From positions 1 to 64,000 of the forward strand of contig MGJJ01000019.1 of assembly GCA_001794205.1 (NCBI GenBank): DNA of 64,000 nt. The letters are read 5' to 3'. Under the pieces are notes generated by a model that saw only the letters and a list, made by a program, of their open reading frames with translations, was not told the DNA's origin and ran no database searches. The DNA comes from Candidatus Yanofskybacteria bacterium RIFCSPHIGHO2_01_FULL_44_22 (GTDB lineage: Bacteria > Patescibacteriota > Minisyncoccia > 2-02-FULL-40-12 > GWA2-44-9). Within the stretch, counting starts at the first letter, position 1. Each line of letters begins with the position of its first letter. Made by a program: the position numbers and the translations under genes. Of the stretch, positions 49,793 through 57,985 are shown piece after piece.

Positions 49793-49814
49793 TATCCCGA
49801 AGGGGATATTTTTT
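49793..49814 (+). terminator. Terminator after the small basic gene
   Basis: TATCCC (49793-49798) pairs with GGGATA (49803-49808) around GAAG and is followed by six T residues. Confidence 0.75.
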
Positions 49815-49817
49815 ATT

Positions 49818-49845
49818 CAGTTATCTATTGCCCATTAGCCATCGG
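49818..49845. repeat. Heptanucleotide-periodic tract before frr
   Basis: CAGTTAT, CTATTGC, CCATTAG, CCATCGG. It shares a 15-base word with the complement of the tract at 33003. Confidence 0.5.
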
Positions 49846-49870
49846 TGTTTTTTTATGCTACCCTATCATC

Positions 49871-50428
49871 ATGGCTTATAAAGATTTAATCAACCGGCGA
49901 AAAAAAGATTTTGACGGTGTTTTAGAATTCGCCAAAAATGAAGCGGCGGGGATAAGGACCAGCCGGGCCAGCTCATCATTGGTTGAAGACATTCAGGTTG
50001 ATTATCTCGGTTCGCGGTTAAAAATTAAGGAATTGGCCGCGATAAACATTCCCGAACCGCGGTCAATTTTAATCCAGCCGTGGGACAAGGGTGCCATTCC
50101 GGCAATAGAAAAAGGAATCAGAGATAGCTCATTGGGTTTAAATCCCATTATTGATTCCGGCGGCATCAGATTAAATTTGCCGATGCTTACCGAGGAAAGA
50201 CGGCAGGAATTCATAAAGCTGTTGAAACAGAAAATGGAGGAAGCCCGGATTAAAATCCGTCAAATCAGGGAAGATATTCTGAAAAAGGTTCAATCGGAAA
50301 TCCGCGAGAAAAAAGCCGCCGAAGACGATGTTTTCCGGGCCAAAGACGAGTTGCAGAAAATCATTGATGACTTAAATAAAAAAATAGACGAACTGTTCAA
50401 GAAAAAAGAACAAGAGTTGCTTCAGTAA
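49871..50428 (+). CDS. frr: Ribosome recycling factor
   Basis: A 185-residue tRNA-mimicking protein that splits post-termination ribosomes with EF-G. The conserved GIRTSRASSSLVEDIQVDYL, SILIQPWDKGAIPAIEKGIR, LGLNPIIDSGGIRLNLPMLTEERR and the KQKMEEARIKIRQIREDI helix are all seen. Length is normal. The start lies just after TGCTACCCT, a weak extended -10, so the leader is very short. Its stop overlaps the rseP start by one base. Confidence 0.97.
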   Translation: MAYKDLINRRKKDFDGVLEFAKNEAAGIRTSRASSSLVEDIQVDYLGSRLKIKELAAINIPEPRSILIQPWDKGAIPAIEKGIRDSSLGLNPIIDSGGIRLNLPMLTEERRQEFIKLLKQKMEEARIKIRQIREDILKKVQSEIREKKAAEDDVFRAKDELQKIIDDLNKKIDELFKKKEQELLQ

Positions 50429-51513
50429 TGATTACCGCTGTTATTTTCATAATCGTCATAAGTATTCTGATTTTTGTCCACGAGTTTGGGCATTTTCTTT
50501 TTGCCAAAAGAGCCGGAATGAGAGTAGAGGAATTCGGATTCGGTTTTCCGCCCCGGCTGTTTGGAATTAAAAAAGGCGGAACCGTTTATTCCATAAATCT
50601 GATTCCGTTCGGAGGATTCGTAAAAATTTTGGGCGAGGGCGGAGAACGGGCGGATGACCCGGAAAGTTTTGCCGCCAAGCCGATTCGGTCGCGTTTGGCC
50701 GTCGTGGTTGCCGGCGTGACGATGAATTTTCTTTTGGCCGCCGTCCTTTTGATGTTCGGCAATTTTCTGGGCTTGAGAATCGGTCTTATTGACGGCCTGT
50801 TTGCCGCCGATAAAGTCAGCGATAAGAAAATCCAGATAATTCAAATTGCCCAGAACAGTCCGGCTCAAAAGGCCGACCTTCGCTTGCTTGACGAAATCAC
50901 CGGCTTTAAAAAAGACGGCGCCGCCGGCCCATTTTCTTCGGTAAAAGAAGTTCAGGATTTCGTTTCAGCCAGCGCCGGCGGCCGGGCAGTTCTTCTGCTC
51001 AAGCGCGGCGGACAGATTCTGGAAAAAGAAATTGAACCACGGGCCAATCCTCCGGAAGGAGAAGGGGCTTTGGGTATTTCTTTGGCCATGACCGGCGTCG
51101 TGTCCTATCCCTGGTATGAATCGGTCTGGCGGGGGATTTACGATGCGGTGATACTTACCTTGAATACGGCGCTTGGGTATTGGTCTTTAATTAAAAACTT
51201 GTTGTTCAACGGCAAGTTGATGGCTGACGTTTCGGGGCCGCTCGGCATTGCTTCGCTGACCGGCCAGGCCGCCAGAATAGGCTTTAATTATTTGCTCCAG
51301 TTTGTCGCCATGATTTCCGTTAATTTAGCCGTTTTGAATCTTATTCCGTTTCCGGCGCTGGACGGCGGCCGGGCTTTGTTTTTGATTTTAGAAAAAATAA
51401 AAGGTACGGCCCTTAACCGGAAAATTGAAAATATGGCTAACGCAATCGGTTTCACCCTTTTGATTGCCTTAATGATTTATGTGACAATTAAAGACATAAT
51501 CAGGTTTTTATAA
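50428..51513 (+). CDS. rseP: Site-2 protease (RseP-like)
   Basis: A 361-residue membrane zinc protease. HEFGHFLFAKRAGMRVEEFG near residue 14 has the HExxH zinc site in the first helix; a PDZ domain spans about residues 120-210 (AQNSPAQKADLRLLDEITGF); the third zinc ligand is in NLIPFPALDGGRALF near residue 310. One PDZ is present where E. coli has two. It cuts anti-sigma factors or signal peptides in the membrane. It is coupled to frr and proS. Confidence 0.93.
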   Translation: MITAVIFIIVISILIFVHEFGHFLFAKRAGMRVEEFGFGFPPRLFGIKKGGTVYSINLIPFGGFVKILGEGGERADDPESFAAKPIRSRLAVVVAGVTMNFLLAAVLLMFGNFLGLRIGLIDGLFAADKVSDKKIQIIQIAQNSPAQKADLRLLDEITGFKKDGAAGPFSSVKEVQDFVSASAGGRAVLLLKRGGQILEKEIEPRANPPEGEGALGISLAMTGVVSYPWYESVWRGIYDAVILTLNTALGYWSLIKNLLFNGKLMADVSGPLGIASLTGQAARIGFNYLLQFVAMISVNLAVLNLIPFPALDGGRALFLILEKIKGTALNRKIENMANAIGFTLLIALMIYVTIKDIIRFL

Positions 51514-51515
51514 AA

Positions 51516-52811
51516 ATGCGTTTTTCCGGTCTTTTCACCAAAACACTGCGCGAAATTCCCGCCGAGGAAACGGCAAAAAACGCCCAACTTTTGTTGCGGG
51601 GAGGTTTTGTGTTTAAAAACTCCGCCGGCGTTTATTCTTTTCTGCCTTTAGGCTGGCGGGTGATGTCCAAGGTCATCAAAATTATCCGAGAAGAAATGAA
51701 TGCCATCGGCGGACAAGAAATGTTTATGCCGGCTCTGGTGGAGAAAAAATATTTGGAAGCGACCAATCGCTGGAATCTTGATGTCGGATTTGATGTAGTA
51801 ACCAAAAAGAATCCGGATGCCGATTCGACGGGCTCACGGCAAGCCGGTTTTGCTCTCGGTTGGACGCATGAAGAAGTTTTAACGGCCATTGCTTCCAAAT
51901 ACGTCAGTTCTTACAAAGACCTGCCTTTTGCCGCTTATCAGCTTCAAACGAAATTCAGGAACGAAGCGCGGGCCAAATCCGGCCTTTTGCGCGGTCGGGA
52001 GTTTATGATGAAAGATTTGTACAGTTTTCACGCCGATGAAAAAGACCTGTTTGATTACTACGAAAAGGTCAAAGAAGCTTATATGAAGATTTTTGAACGC
52101 TGCCATCTGCGGGCGATTTATACCGTAGCCGGCGGCGGAGCCTTTACCATAAGCAATACCCACGAGTTTCAAATTTTGTCGGATGTGGGCGAAGACACGA
52201 TTTTAATCTGCTCCCAATGCGAGTATGCCGAAAATAGCGAGATTACAAAATTAAAAGAGAAAGACGAATGTCCAAAATGTGGCGGCGGCATGTTTGAAGC
52301 AAAGGCGATTGAGGCGGGAAATATTTTTCCCTTGGGAACCAAATATTCCGAAGCGATGGATTTGAAGTTTGTTGATGAAAAAGGAGAAAAGAAATATGTC
52401 GTAATGGGTTCTTATGGTATCGGCGTGAGCCGTTTGATGGCAGTGATAGCGGAAATCCACAATGACGAGAAGGGCATTATCTGGCCGGAAAATGTTGCTC
52501 CGTTCAACGCCCACTTGATAACATTATTTGGCAAAGATAATGACTTTCAAGAAGATGTTAAGAAGAAAGCCGAAAAACTTTATGAAGATTTAAATAAAAA
52601 CGGCATAGAAGTTTTATTTGATGACCGGAAAGACAAAAGTCCGGGAGAAAAATTAGCTGATGCAGATTTAATTGGCTGCCCGTACAGATTAATAGTCAGT
52701 CCAAATACCATAAGTGCGGCTTTATGCGAAGTGAAAAAACGCGCGAATAAAAAACCGGAGAAGCTCTCAGATTTTCAAAACGTCGAACAATTAATAAAAT
52801 ATATGAAGTAA
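51516..52811 (+). CDS. proS: Proline--tRNA ligase, short form
   Basis: A 431-residue class II synthetase. ETAKNAQLLLRGGFVFKNSAGVYSFLPLGWRV (in parts), THEEVLTAIASKYVSSYKDLP, FRNEARAKSGLLRGREFMMKD (motif 2) and GSYGIGVSRLMAVIAE (motif 3) identify bacterial-type ProRS. It lacks the 180-residue editing (INS) domain, as seen in short alpha-proteobacterial and CPR forms. Before THEEV lies an extra DSTGSRQAGF, encoded by a variant of the 24-bp unit. The usual GPTHEE reads GWTHEE. A zinc-like CSQCEYAE and CPKCGG pair sits near residues 235-258. Confidence 0.93.
   Translation: MRFSGLFTKTLREIPAEETAKNAQLLLRGGFVFKNSAGVYSFLPLGWRVMSKVIKIIREEMNAIGGQEMFMPALVEKKYLEATNRWNLDVGFDVVTKKNPDADSTGSRQAGFALGWTHEEVLTAIASKYVSSYKDLPFAAYQLQTKFRNEARAKSGLLRGREFMMKDLYSFHADEKDLFDYYEKVKEAYMKIFERCHLRAIYTVAGGGAFTISNTHEFQILSDVGEDTILICSQCEYAENSEITKLKEKDECPKCGGGMFEAKAIEAGNIFPLGTKYSEAMDLKFVDEKGEKKYVVMGSYGIGVSRLMAVIAEIHNDEKGIIWPENVAPFNAHLITLFGKDNDFQEDVKKKAEKLYEDLNKNGIEVLFDDRKDKSPGEKLADADLIGCPYRLIVSPNTISAALCEVKKRANKKPEKLSDFQNVEQLIKYMK
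51824..51847 (+). repeat. 24-bp unit in proS
   Basis: TTCGAC then GGG then CTCACGGCAAGCCGG differs from the ftsQ unit only at three bases (CAA to GGG). It encodes STGSRQAG at a loop before the THEE motif. Confidence 0.7.
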
Positions 52812-52840
52812 ATCAAAAATCCCCTCAGGGGATTTTTGAT
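52812..52840 (+). terminator. Terminator after proS
   Basis: ATCAAAAATCCCC (52812-52824) pairs perfectly with GGGGATTTTTGAT (52828-52840) around TCA. It closes the frr-rseP-proS unit. Confidence 0.85.
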
Positions 52841-52842
52841 TG

Positions 52843-52872
52843 TTGACAATGATTTTGCTATGTTAGTATATC
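52843..52872 (+). promoter_or_regulatory. Promoter of the mreB operon
   Basis: TTGACA (52843-52848), 18 bases, TATATC (52867-52872). ATTAGTATATCAA is repeated directly (52863 and 52875), and the ATG at 52888 follows the second copy, so the leader would be very short. Confidence 0.6.
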
Positions 52873-52887
52873 AATTAGTATATCAAT

Positions 52888-53937
52888 ATGTTTAATAAAT
52901 TTTTCGGTTTTTGGTCAAAAGACATAGGAATTGATTTGGGTACGGCAAACACCCTTGTTTATGTTCGCGGCAAAGGAATAGTCATCAATGAGCCGTCCAT
53001 AGTCGCCGTTAACCAAAAAACCGGCAAAATTTTAGCAATCGGAAAAGAAGCCAAAGCGATGGTCGGCCGCACCCCGGGTTATATCGCCATTTTCCGCCCT
53101 CTTGTTTCCGGCGTTGTTTCTGATTTCGAAGTGACCGAACAGATGCTCAAATATTTTATCGATAAAGTTCATCAGGACGGTTTTGCCCTTATTCCCCGGC
53201 CGCGGGTGGTGATAGGCGTGCCGTCGGGCGTGACGGAAGTGGAGAAAAGAGCGGTGGAAGACGCGGCTTACAATGCCGGCGCGCGGGAGGTATATCTTAT
53301 AGAAGAGCCGATGGCGGCGGCAATCGGAGCTCGTTTGCCGGTGCATGAAGCGGTGGCCAACGTCATCGTGGATATCGGCGGGGGCACGACTGAAGTGGCG
53401 GTAATCTCAATGGGCGGGGTAATCGCTTCACGGTCTTTGCGGATTGCCGGCGACAAACTTAACGAAGACATTCTGCGCTATATGCGGGAAGAAAAAAAAT
53501 TATTAATCGGCGAAGCCACTGCCGAGCAGCTTAAATGTTCTCTTGGTTCGGCGTTTGCTTTGGACGAAGAACTTGAGGGCCGTGTTCGGGGGCGGGATTT
53601 GATTTCCGGTCTGCCAAAAGAAATGACGGTGTCTTCCGAAGAATTGCGGGAAGCGATGGAAAGGTCGGTCGGCGCCATAGTTTTAGCCGTTAAAAACACT
53701 ATCGAAGAAACTCCGCCGGAACTTACGGCCGACCTGTTCAATAGACACATTTTTCTTGCCGGCGGGGGAGCGCTGTTGAGGGGACTGGATAAACATATCG
53801 CCGAAGAAACCAAATTATTCGTTAAAATTGTCGATGACCCCTTGGCGGCGGTGGCGCGAGGCTGCGGTTTTGTCCTTGAAAATGTCGGTCAATTAAAGTC
53901 GGTTCTTGTTTCAACCCAAAAAGACGAATTCATATGA
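52888..53937 (+). CDS. mreB: Rod shape-determining protein MreB
   Basis: A 349-residue actin homologue that guides wall synthesis along the cell side. Phosphate loops: IGIDLGTANTLVYVRGKGIV (about residue 12) and VDIGGGTTEVAVISMGG; adenosine motif FLAGGGALLRGLDK. The N-terminal amphipathic start FNKFFGFWSKD could bind membrane. Length is standard. First gene of mreB-mreC-mreD-PBP2, with ATGA overlap to mreC. Confidence 0.97.
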   Translation: MFNKFFGFWSKDIGIDLGTANTLVYVRGKGIVINEPSIVAVNQKTGKILAIGKEAKAMVGRTPGYIAIFRPLVSGVVSDFEVTEQMLKYFIDKVHQDGFALIPRPRVVIGVPSGVTEVEKRAVEDAAYNAGAREVYLIEEPMAAAIGARLPVHEAVANVIVDIGGGTTEVAVISMGGVIASRSLRIAGDKLNEDILRYMREEKKLLIGEATAEQLKCSLGSAFALDEELEGRVRGRDLISGLPKEMTVSSEELREAMERSVGAIVLAVKNTIEETPPELTADLFNRHIFLAGGGALLRGLDKHIAEETKLFVKIVDDPLAAVARGCGFVLENVGQLKSVLVSTQKDEFI

Positions 53938-54752
53938 GTCGTTTTTCCGCCGGAAACCAAACTTTTTTTTATTTGTTTGCAACTGCAACGGCAGTTATTT
54001 TTTTAATCAAATTTATTTTCGGCGGATATGATTTTTTGTATCCTGATTTCGCAGAGGGATATTTTTCGGCGGCTTGGAGCAAGCTGGAAATTTTTAAAAA
54101 AATTTCAACCGAAGCTCTGAAATGGCGGGAACTGGCAAATGAAAACGAAGAATTGCGGAAACAAAATAAAGAATTGACGCAAAAAACGACGTTAGCCGGC
54201 GCGCTGGAAGAGGAAAATAAATTTTTAAGGCGGACGGTCGGGATAACCGCTAAAATTCCGGGCCGGTTTGTTTTGGGCGGCATATATAATTTAAACTTAA
54301 CCCCGTCGGATTATAATGTTTTGCTGAATCGGGGTTCAAAAAACGGGGTTTCGGAAGGCGATATTGTTATTACGGCTGAAGGAATTTTAGTGGGACAAGT
54401 AAAACAAGTTTTTGGCGCTTTCTCAAAACTTTTGTTTATCACCGACCCAGCTTTTAAAATAAGCGGAAAGATTTCCCGTTCGACCAACTCACGGCAAGCC
54501 GGCTCTGAAACTAAGGGGCTGGTTAAGGGCCGGCTCAATGAGGAGCTTTATTTTGACCTTATAACCAGAAAGGATACCGTAAAAGAAGGCGATTTGGTGG
54601 TTTCTTCCGGCGATGACACGTTCCCGCCGGCGTTAATTATCGGAACGGTTTCTTTCGTTGCGGCAAATGAAACCGGAGTTTTTCAAACCGTTAAAATCAG
54701 GCCCGCGGTGAATGGAGAGTCATTAGCCAAAATTTTGATAATGATGAGATGA
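53934..54752 (+). CDS. mreC: Rod shape-determining protein MreC
   Basis: A 272-residue protein with an N-terminal membrane helix (FFYLFATATAVIFLIKFIFG), a coiled coil (about 60-95, NEELRKQNKELTQK) and a double beta-barrel periplasmic domain (GIYNLNLTPSDYNVLLNRGS, DLVVSSGDDTFPPALIIGTV). It links MreB to the exterior enzymes. An in-frame STNSRQAG segment (54479-54502) is inserted in the second barrel between KISR and SETKG. It overlaps mreD by four bases (ATGA). Confidence 0.92.
   Translation: MSRFSAGNQTFFYLFATATAVIFLIKFIFGGYDFLYPDFAEGYFSAAWSKLEIFKKISTEALKWRELANENEELRKQNKELTQKTTLAGALEEENKFLRRTVGITAKIPGRFVLGGIYNLNLTPSDYNVLLNRGSKNGVSEGDIVITAEGILVGQVKQVFGAFSKLLFITDPAFKISGKISRSTNSRQAGSETKGLVKGRLNEELYFDLITRKDTVKEGDLVVSSGDDTFPPALIIGTVSFVAANETGVFQTVKIRPAVNGESLAKILIMMR
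54479..54502 (+). repeat. 24-bp unit in mreC
   Basis: Identical over 24 bases to the ftsQ unit (TTCGACCAACTCACGGCA then AGCCGG). It encodes STNSRQAG inside the MreC beta-barrel domain. Confidence 0.85.
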
Positions 54753-55288
54753 AAAATATAAAAATTTTTATTTTGTTTTTTGCCGTCTTTATTCTTGATA
54801 CGGTCGTAATGCCTGCGCTTTTCAATTTTAAAGAAAATATTGCCGTGTTTCTGTTGATTTCGGCCTGGCTTGCGGCTAACGCCGGTAGCACTGGAATTTT
54901 GGCCGGAGTTTTTATGAGTTTTGGGGCGGAAATCCTGTCCGGAGCCAATCCGGGCGTTTTTGTCTTATCTTTTTTAGCGGCGGCCCTTATTTTTTTTATT
55001 GCGGTCAAGTTCATAATTCTCGGACAAGATGGAATTTTTTCGCATTCCGCCAGGGTTTATTTTCAAAAATTAATCGTTACTATCGGGATATTTATTGTAT
55101 TTGCCCTGTTGTCAATTTTAATAAACAACCTGCTTTATGCCGCCAATGGTTATTTTTTATTGATATCCGCAATGGCGGTTAACGCCAAAATGATTGTTTA
55201 CATTATCGTTTGGAGCGCGATTTTTACGGTCTTATTAAACAGAAAGAAGCCAAATGCCGAATCTCGCTTTCTTAATTCTTTATTCTAA
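54749..55288 (+). CDS. mreD: Rod shape-determining protein MreD
   Basis: A 179-residue membrane protein with five or six helices (ILFFAVFILDTVVMPALF, NIAVFLLISAWLAANAG, FVLSFLAAALIFFIAVKFII). MreD sequences are weakly conserved; identity relies largely on its place between mreC and PBP2 and on size and helix pattern. The end of the gene merges with a heptamer tract (55269-55296). Confidence 0.85.
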   Translation: MKNIKIFILFFAVFILDTVVMPALFNFKENIAVFLLISAWLAANAGSTGILAGVFMSFGAEILSGANPGVFVLSFLAAALIFFIAVKFIILGQDGIFSHSARVYFQKLIVTIGIFIVFALLSILINNLLYAANGYFLLISAMAVNAKMIVYIIVWSAIFTVLLNRKKPNAESRFLNSLF

Positions 55289-55296
55289 ATTGTATT
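55269..55296. repeat. Heptamer tract over the mreD stop
   Basis: TTCTTAA, TTCTTTA, TTCTAAA, TTGTATT. It encodes the last residues FLNSLF of MreD and the stop, then the gap before PBP2. Confidence 0.5.
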
Positions 55297-55302
55297 CCGC
55301 TC

Positions 55303-57234
55303 ATGTTTTTAAAACGTTCAACTTATTCACTCGAAATAAATCAGGACGATTGGGCCTCGCCGGAAGAAACCCTGCTTGATGCCGGCAGTGATTATGCCGA
55401 CCTGGAAAAACCGATTCCCGATTTTTATTTTAAGTTCATCGCCGTTGCCACTCTGATTCTTTTCTTCGCGGTTGCGGCTTTGTCTTTTAATTTAAGCGTT
55501 TTCAAACATGATAATTTTGAAAAAATTGCCGCTCAAAATAAATCGGTAAGTTTTGCCGTATCTCCTCCGCGCGGCGCAATTTTTGACCGGCTTGGTCGGT
55601 CTCTTACGGAAAATGTTCCAAGTTTTGGTCTCTTGGCGGTTTCCCGCGAATTAAAAAATTCTGTTCCGGAAGAGGCCAATCTTGAAAAATTGGCCCAAAT
55701 ATTAAAATTTTCCGCGGAAAATTTTGAAAAGACGATTTCTGACGGCAGTAAAACCAACTCTGTCTTTTTTGTCGCCGCCGACCTTAATAAAGAACAAATT
55801 TTAGCCGTTGAAAACGGAATTTTTAAAGGATTTCATATTATTCCCGACTTAAAACGCCGATATGTTGACGGCAAGCAATTTGCCCACATTATTGGTTATG
55901 TCGGAAAGGTTAATGGAAATGACCTGCGCCGGGACGCTTACTATGAATCGGTTGATTTTATGGGCCGGACCGGGATTGAAGCGGAATATGAAAAAATTCT
56001 GCGGGGCGAACATGGCCGGCTTCTTTTTGACGGCGGCGTGGAGAACGGAAAAATAGTAAATCGGGAAACCTCTGCCGGCAGCAATTTGGTGTTGAATATA
56101 GATTACGCTTTGCAGAAAAAACTTTATAACGAGACCTATAATATTTTAGCGGCTAACGGCTTGGCTAAAGCGGCAGCCGTAATTCAAAACCCGCAAAACG
56201 GAGCGGTGCTGGCCCTGGTCAGTTTTCCGGATTACGATAATAATGATTTTGCGGCCGGCCTTTCTGACCGGGAAGCGGACAGTATTTTAAAAAACAAGAA
56301 TCAGCCTCTTTTTAACAGGGTTATCGGCGGATTGTACAATCCCGGCTCGACAATAAAACCCTTAATGGGTTTAATGGCGCTTGAAGAAAAGATTTTCGCG
56401 CCGCAAGACAATATCAGAGATTGCGTCAGCCTTACCGTTCCCAATCCTTTTGACGCCGATTCTCCTTACGTCTTTAAAAATTGGCGCTCGGAATCGGGTC
56501 TTTTTAACTTGCGCAAAGCGATTGCCAATTCCTGCAACATTTATTTTTTCATTGCCGGCGGAGGCCATAAAAGCATAAAAGGTTTGGGCGTGGAAAGAAT
56601 CACAAAATATTTAACAGCCAGTCTGGCGGCCCAACAACTCGGCATTGATTTGCCGGGCGAGGAAGCCGGTTTTATTCCCGGTCCCGATTGGAAATTGGCC
56701 GAAAAACGCGAAAGCTGGTATTTGGGAGACACCTACAATATTTCAATAGGTCAGGGCGACCTGTTGATTTCACCTCTCTGGCTAAACAGTTATATTTCGG
56801 CCATTGGCAACGGGGGCACTTTTTATAAACCGCAAACGGCCCAACGGATTCTTGATGCCAACAAAAATACAATTCAGATTTTCCAACCGGAGAAAATAGG
56901 TCAGCTTCAGTTTAAACAGGACAATATCCTGGAAATTAAAAGCGATATGGAAGAAACGGTTCTTTCCGGAACGGCCAAAGCGCTTCGTGATTTGCCGGTG
57001 CGGGCCGGCGCCAAAACCGGCACGGCCGAAGTGGTGAAAAATAAAAAAATCAATTCTTTGTTTTCCGCGTTTGCTCCGTGGGAAAATCCGGAAATTGCCA
57101 TTACGGTCCTCGTTGAAGATGCCGCCTCAAACCAGGGTTTAGCGGTTCAGATAGCCCACAATGTTTTGAAATGGTATTTCGGGCAATTCTTACCGCAACC
57201 GGTTGAATCCTCACCGGTCTCGGAATCCCATTAA
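55303..57234 (+). CDS. mrdA: Penicillin-binding protein 2
   Basis: A 643-residue class B transpeptidase for lateral wall growth. One N-terminal membrane helix (about residues 44-66), a dimerisation/pedestal domain (PPRGAIFDRLGRSLTENVPS), then the transpeptidase: SxxK in GSTIKPLMGL (Ser near 352), SxN in NSCNIYFF (near 408), and KTG in AKTGTAEV (near 569). GQGDLLISPLWL is also typical. It is the last gene of the mre operon and normal in size. Confidence 0.95.
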   Translation: MFLKRSTYSLEINQDDWASPEETLLDAGSDYADLEKPIPDFYFKFIAVATLILFFAVAALSFNLSVFKHDNFEKIAAQNKSVSFAVSPPRGAIFDRLGRSLTENVPSFGLLAVSRELKNSVPEEANLEKLAQILKFSAENFEKTISDGSKTNSVFFVAADLNKEQILAVENGIFKGFHIIPDLKRRYVDGKQFAHIIGYVGKVNGNDLRRDAYYESVDFMGRTGIEAEYEKILRGEHGRLLFDGGVENGKIVNRETSAGSNLVLNIDYALQKKLYNETYNILAANGLAKAAAVIQNPQNGAVLALVSFPDYDNNDFAAGLSDREADSILKNKNQPLFNRVIGGLYNPGSTIKPLMGLMALEEKIFAPQDNIRDCVSLTVPNPFDADSPYVFKNWRSESGLFNLRKAIANSCNIYFFIAGGGHKSIKGLGVERITKYLTASLAAQQLGIDLPGEEAGFIPGPDWKLAEKRESWYLGDTYNISIGQGDLLISPLWLNSYISAIGNGGTFYKPQTAQRILDANKNTIQIFQPEKIGQLQFKQDNILEIKSDMEETVLSGTAKALRDLPVRAGAKTGTAEVVKNKKINSLFSAFAPWENPEIAITVLVEDAASNQGLAVQIAHNVLKWYFGQFLPQPVESSPVSESH

Positions 57235-57329
57235 ATTTGCGCTTCCATTCCGTTTGTGTTAAATTAACTTCTTATTATCTGCCGGAACTGTGCTTGGGCT
57301 GCCGGGCAGATGCCAAATAAAACAAAACC

Positions 57330-57788
57330 ATGGATAATCAATATTTTAGTCGCGAAGGGCTTGAAAAATTAAAAAACGAGCTTGAGGAAAGATTGACTGT
57401 TATCAGGCCGGAAATTGCCAGCCGCATTAAAGAGGCCAAAGAACTCGGCGATTTGTCGGAAAGCGCCGAATATGAATCGGCCAAAGAGGCCCAGGCGGCA
57501 AACGAGGGGAGAATCGAAGAAATTAAAGAGATTCTGGAAAACGCCGTAATTGTCACCGGCTCAAGCGGCAGCGGCATTGCCGACGTAGGTTCATGCGTAA
57601 AAACCGAATCCAAAAACGGTTCGCAGGAATTCGTAATTGTCGGCGCGTCGGAATCAAATCCCGGACAGGGATTTATCTCAAACGAATCTCCTTTGGGCAG
57701 AGCTTTTTTGGGTCACAAAAAAGGGGATAGCGTTGAAGTTAAAACTCCCAAGGGCGTTGTGGAATATAAAATCACGGAAATACGATAA
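57330..57788 (+). CDS. greA: Transcription elongation factor GreA
   Basis: A 152-residue factor that rescues backtracked RNA polymerase. The N-terminal coiled coil (YFSREGLEKLKNELEERLTV through AAQNEGRIEEIKEIL-like region) has the acidic tip residues in GDLSESAEYESAKE; the C-terminal FKBP-like domain ends with SPLGRAFLGHKKGDSVEVKT. Length is normal. It stands alone with 185 bases to lysS. Confidence 0.95.
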   Translation: MDNQYFSREGLEKLKNELEERLTVIRPEIASRIKEAKELGDLSESAEYESAKEAQAANEGRIEEIKEILENAVIVTGSSGSGIADVGSCVKTESKNGSQEFVIVGASESNPGQGFISNESPLGRAFLGHKKGDSVEVKTPKGVVEYKITEIR

Positions 57789-57852
57789 CGCCCCCATGTC
57801 TTTTTAGAATGAAGGTTTTGTATCGCCGTTTTTTTTGTTATGATTGACTTGT

Positions 57853-57985
57853 CCCCTCACTCACTTAATAGATATTTCTGTGAGCTGTCGGGGATTATAA
57901 AGCTAATTACGCAACAAGTTGCAGCTTATCAAACTATAAAAAGTGGGGTAAGAAATAACAAAGCAACTATTAAGTGAGTGTGGGG
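57853..57985 (+). ncRNA. 133-nt inverted-repeat leader abutting the lysS start
   Basis: CCCCTCACTCACTTAATAG (57853-57871) pairs with CTATTAAGTGAGTGTGGGG (57967-57985) with one mismatch in 19; the ATG of lysS follows directly at 57986. Inside, AAGCT/AGCTT and GCAAC/GTTGC make a nested stem. GTGAG (57880-57884) can compete with the 3' arm for CTCAC in the 5' arm, giving two exclusive folds. It is therefore a candidate regulatory leader. I see no T-box consensus and no known riboswitch. Confidence 0.5.

Noticed and set aside
57853..57985. T-box or lysine riboswitch before lysS
   Set aside because: No T-box sequence, no specifier loop and no L-box consensus can be seen; the inverted repeat is simpler than either.
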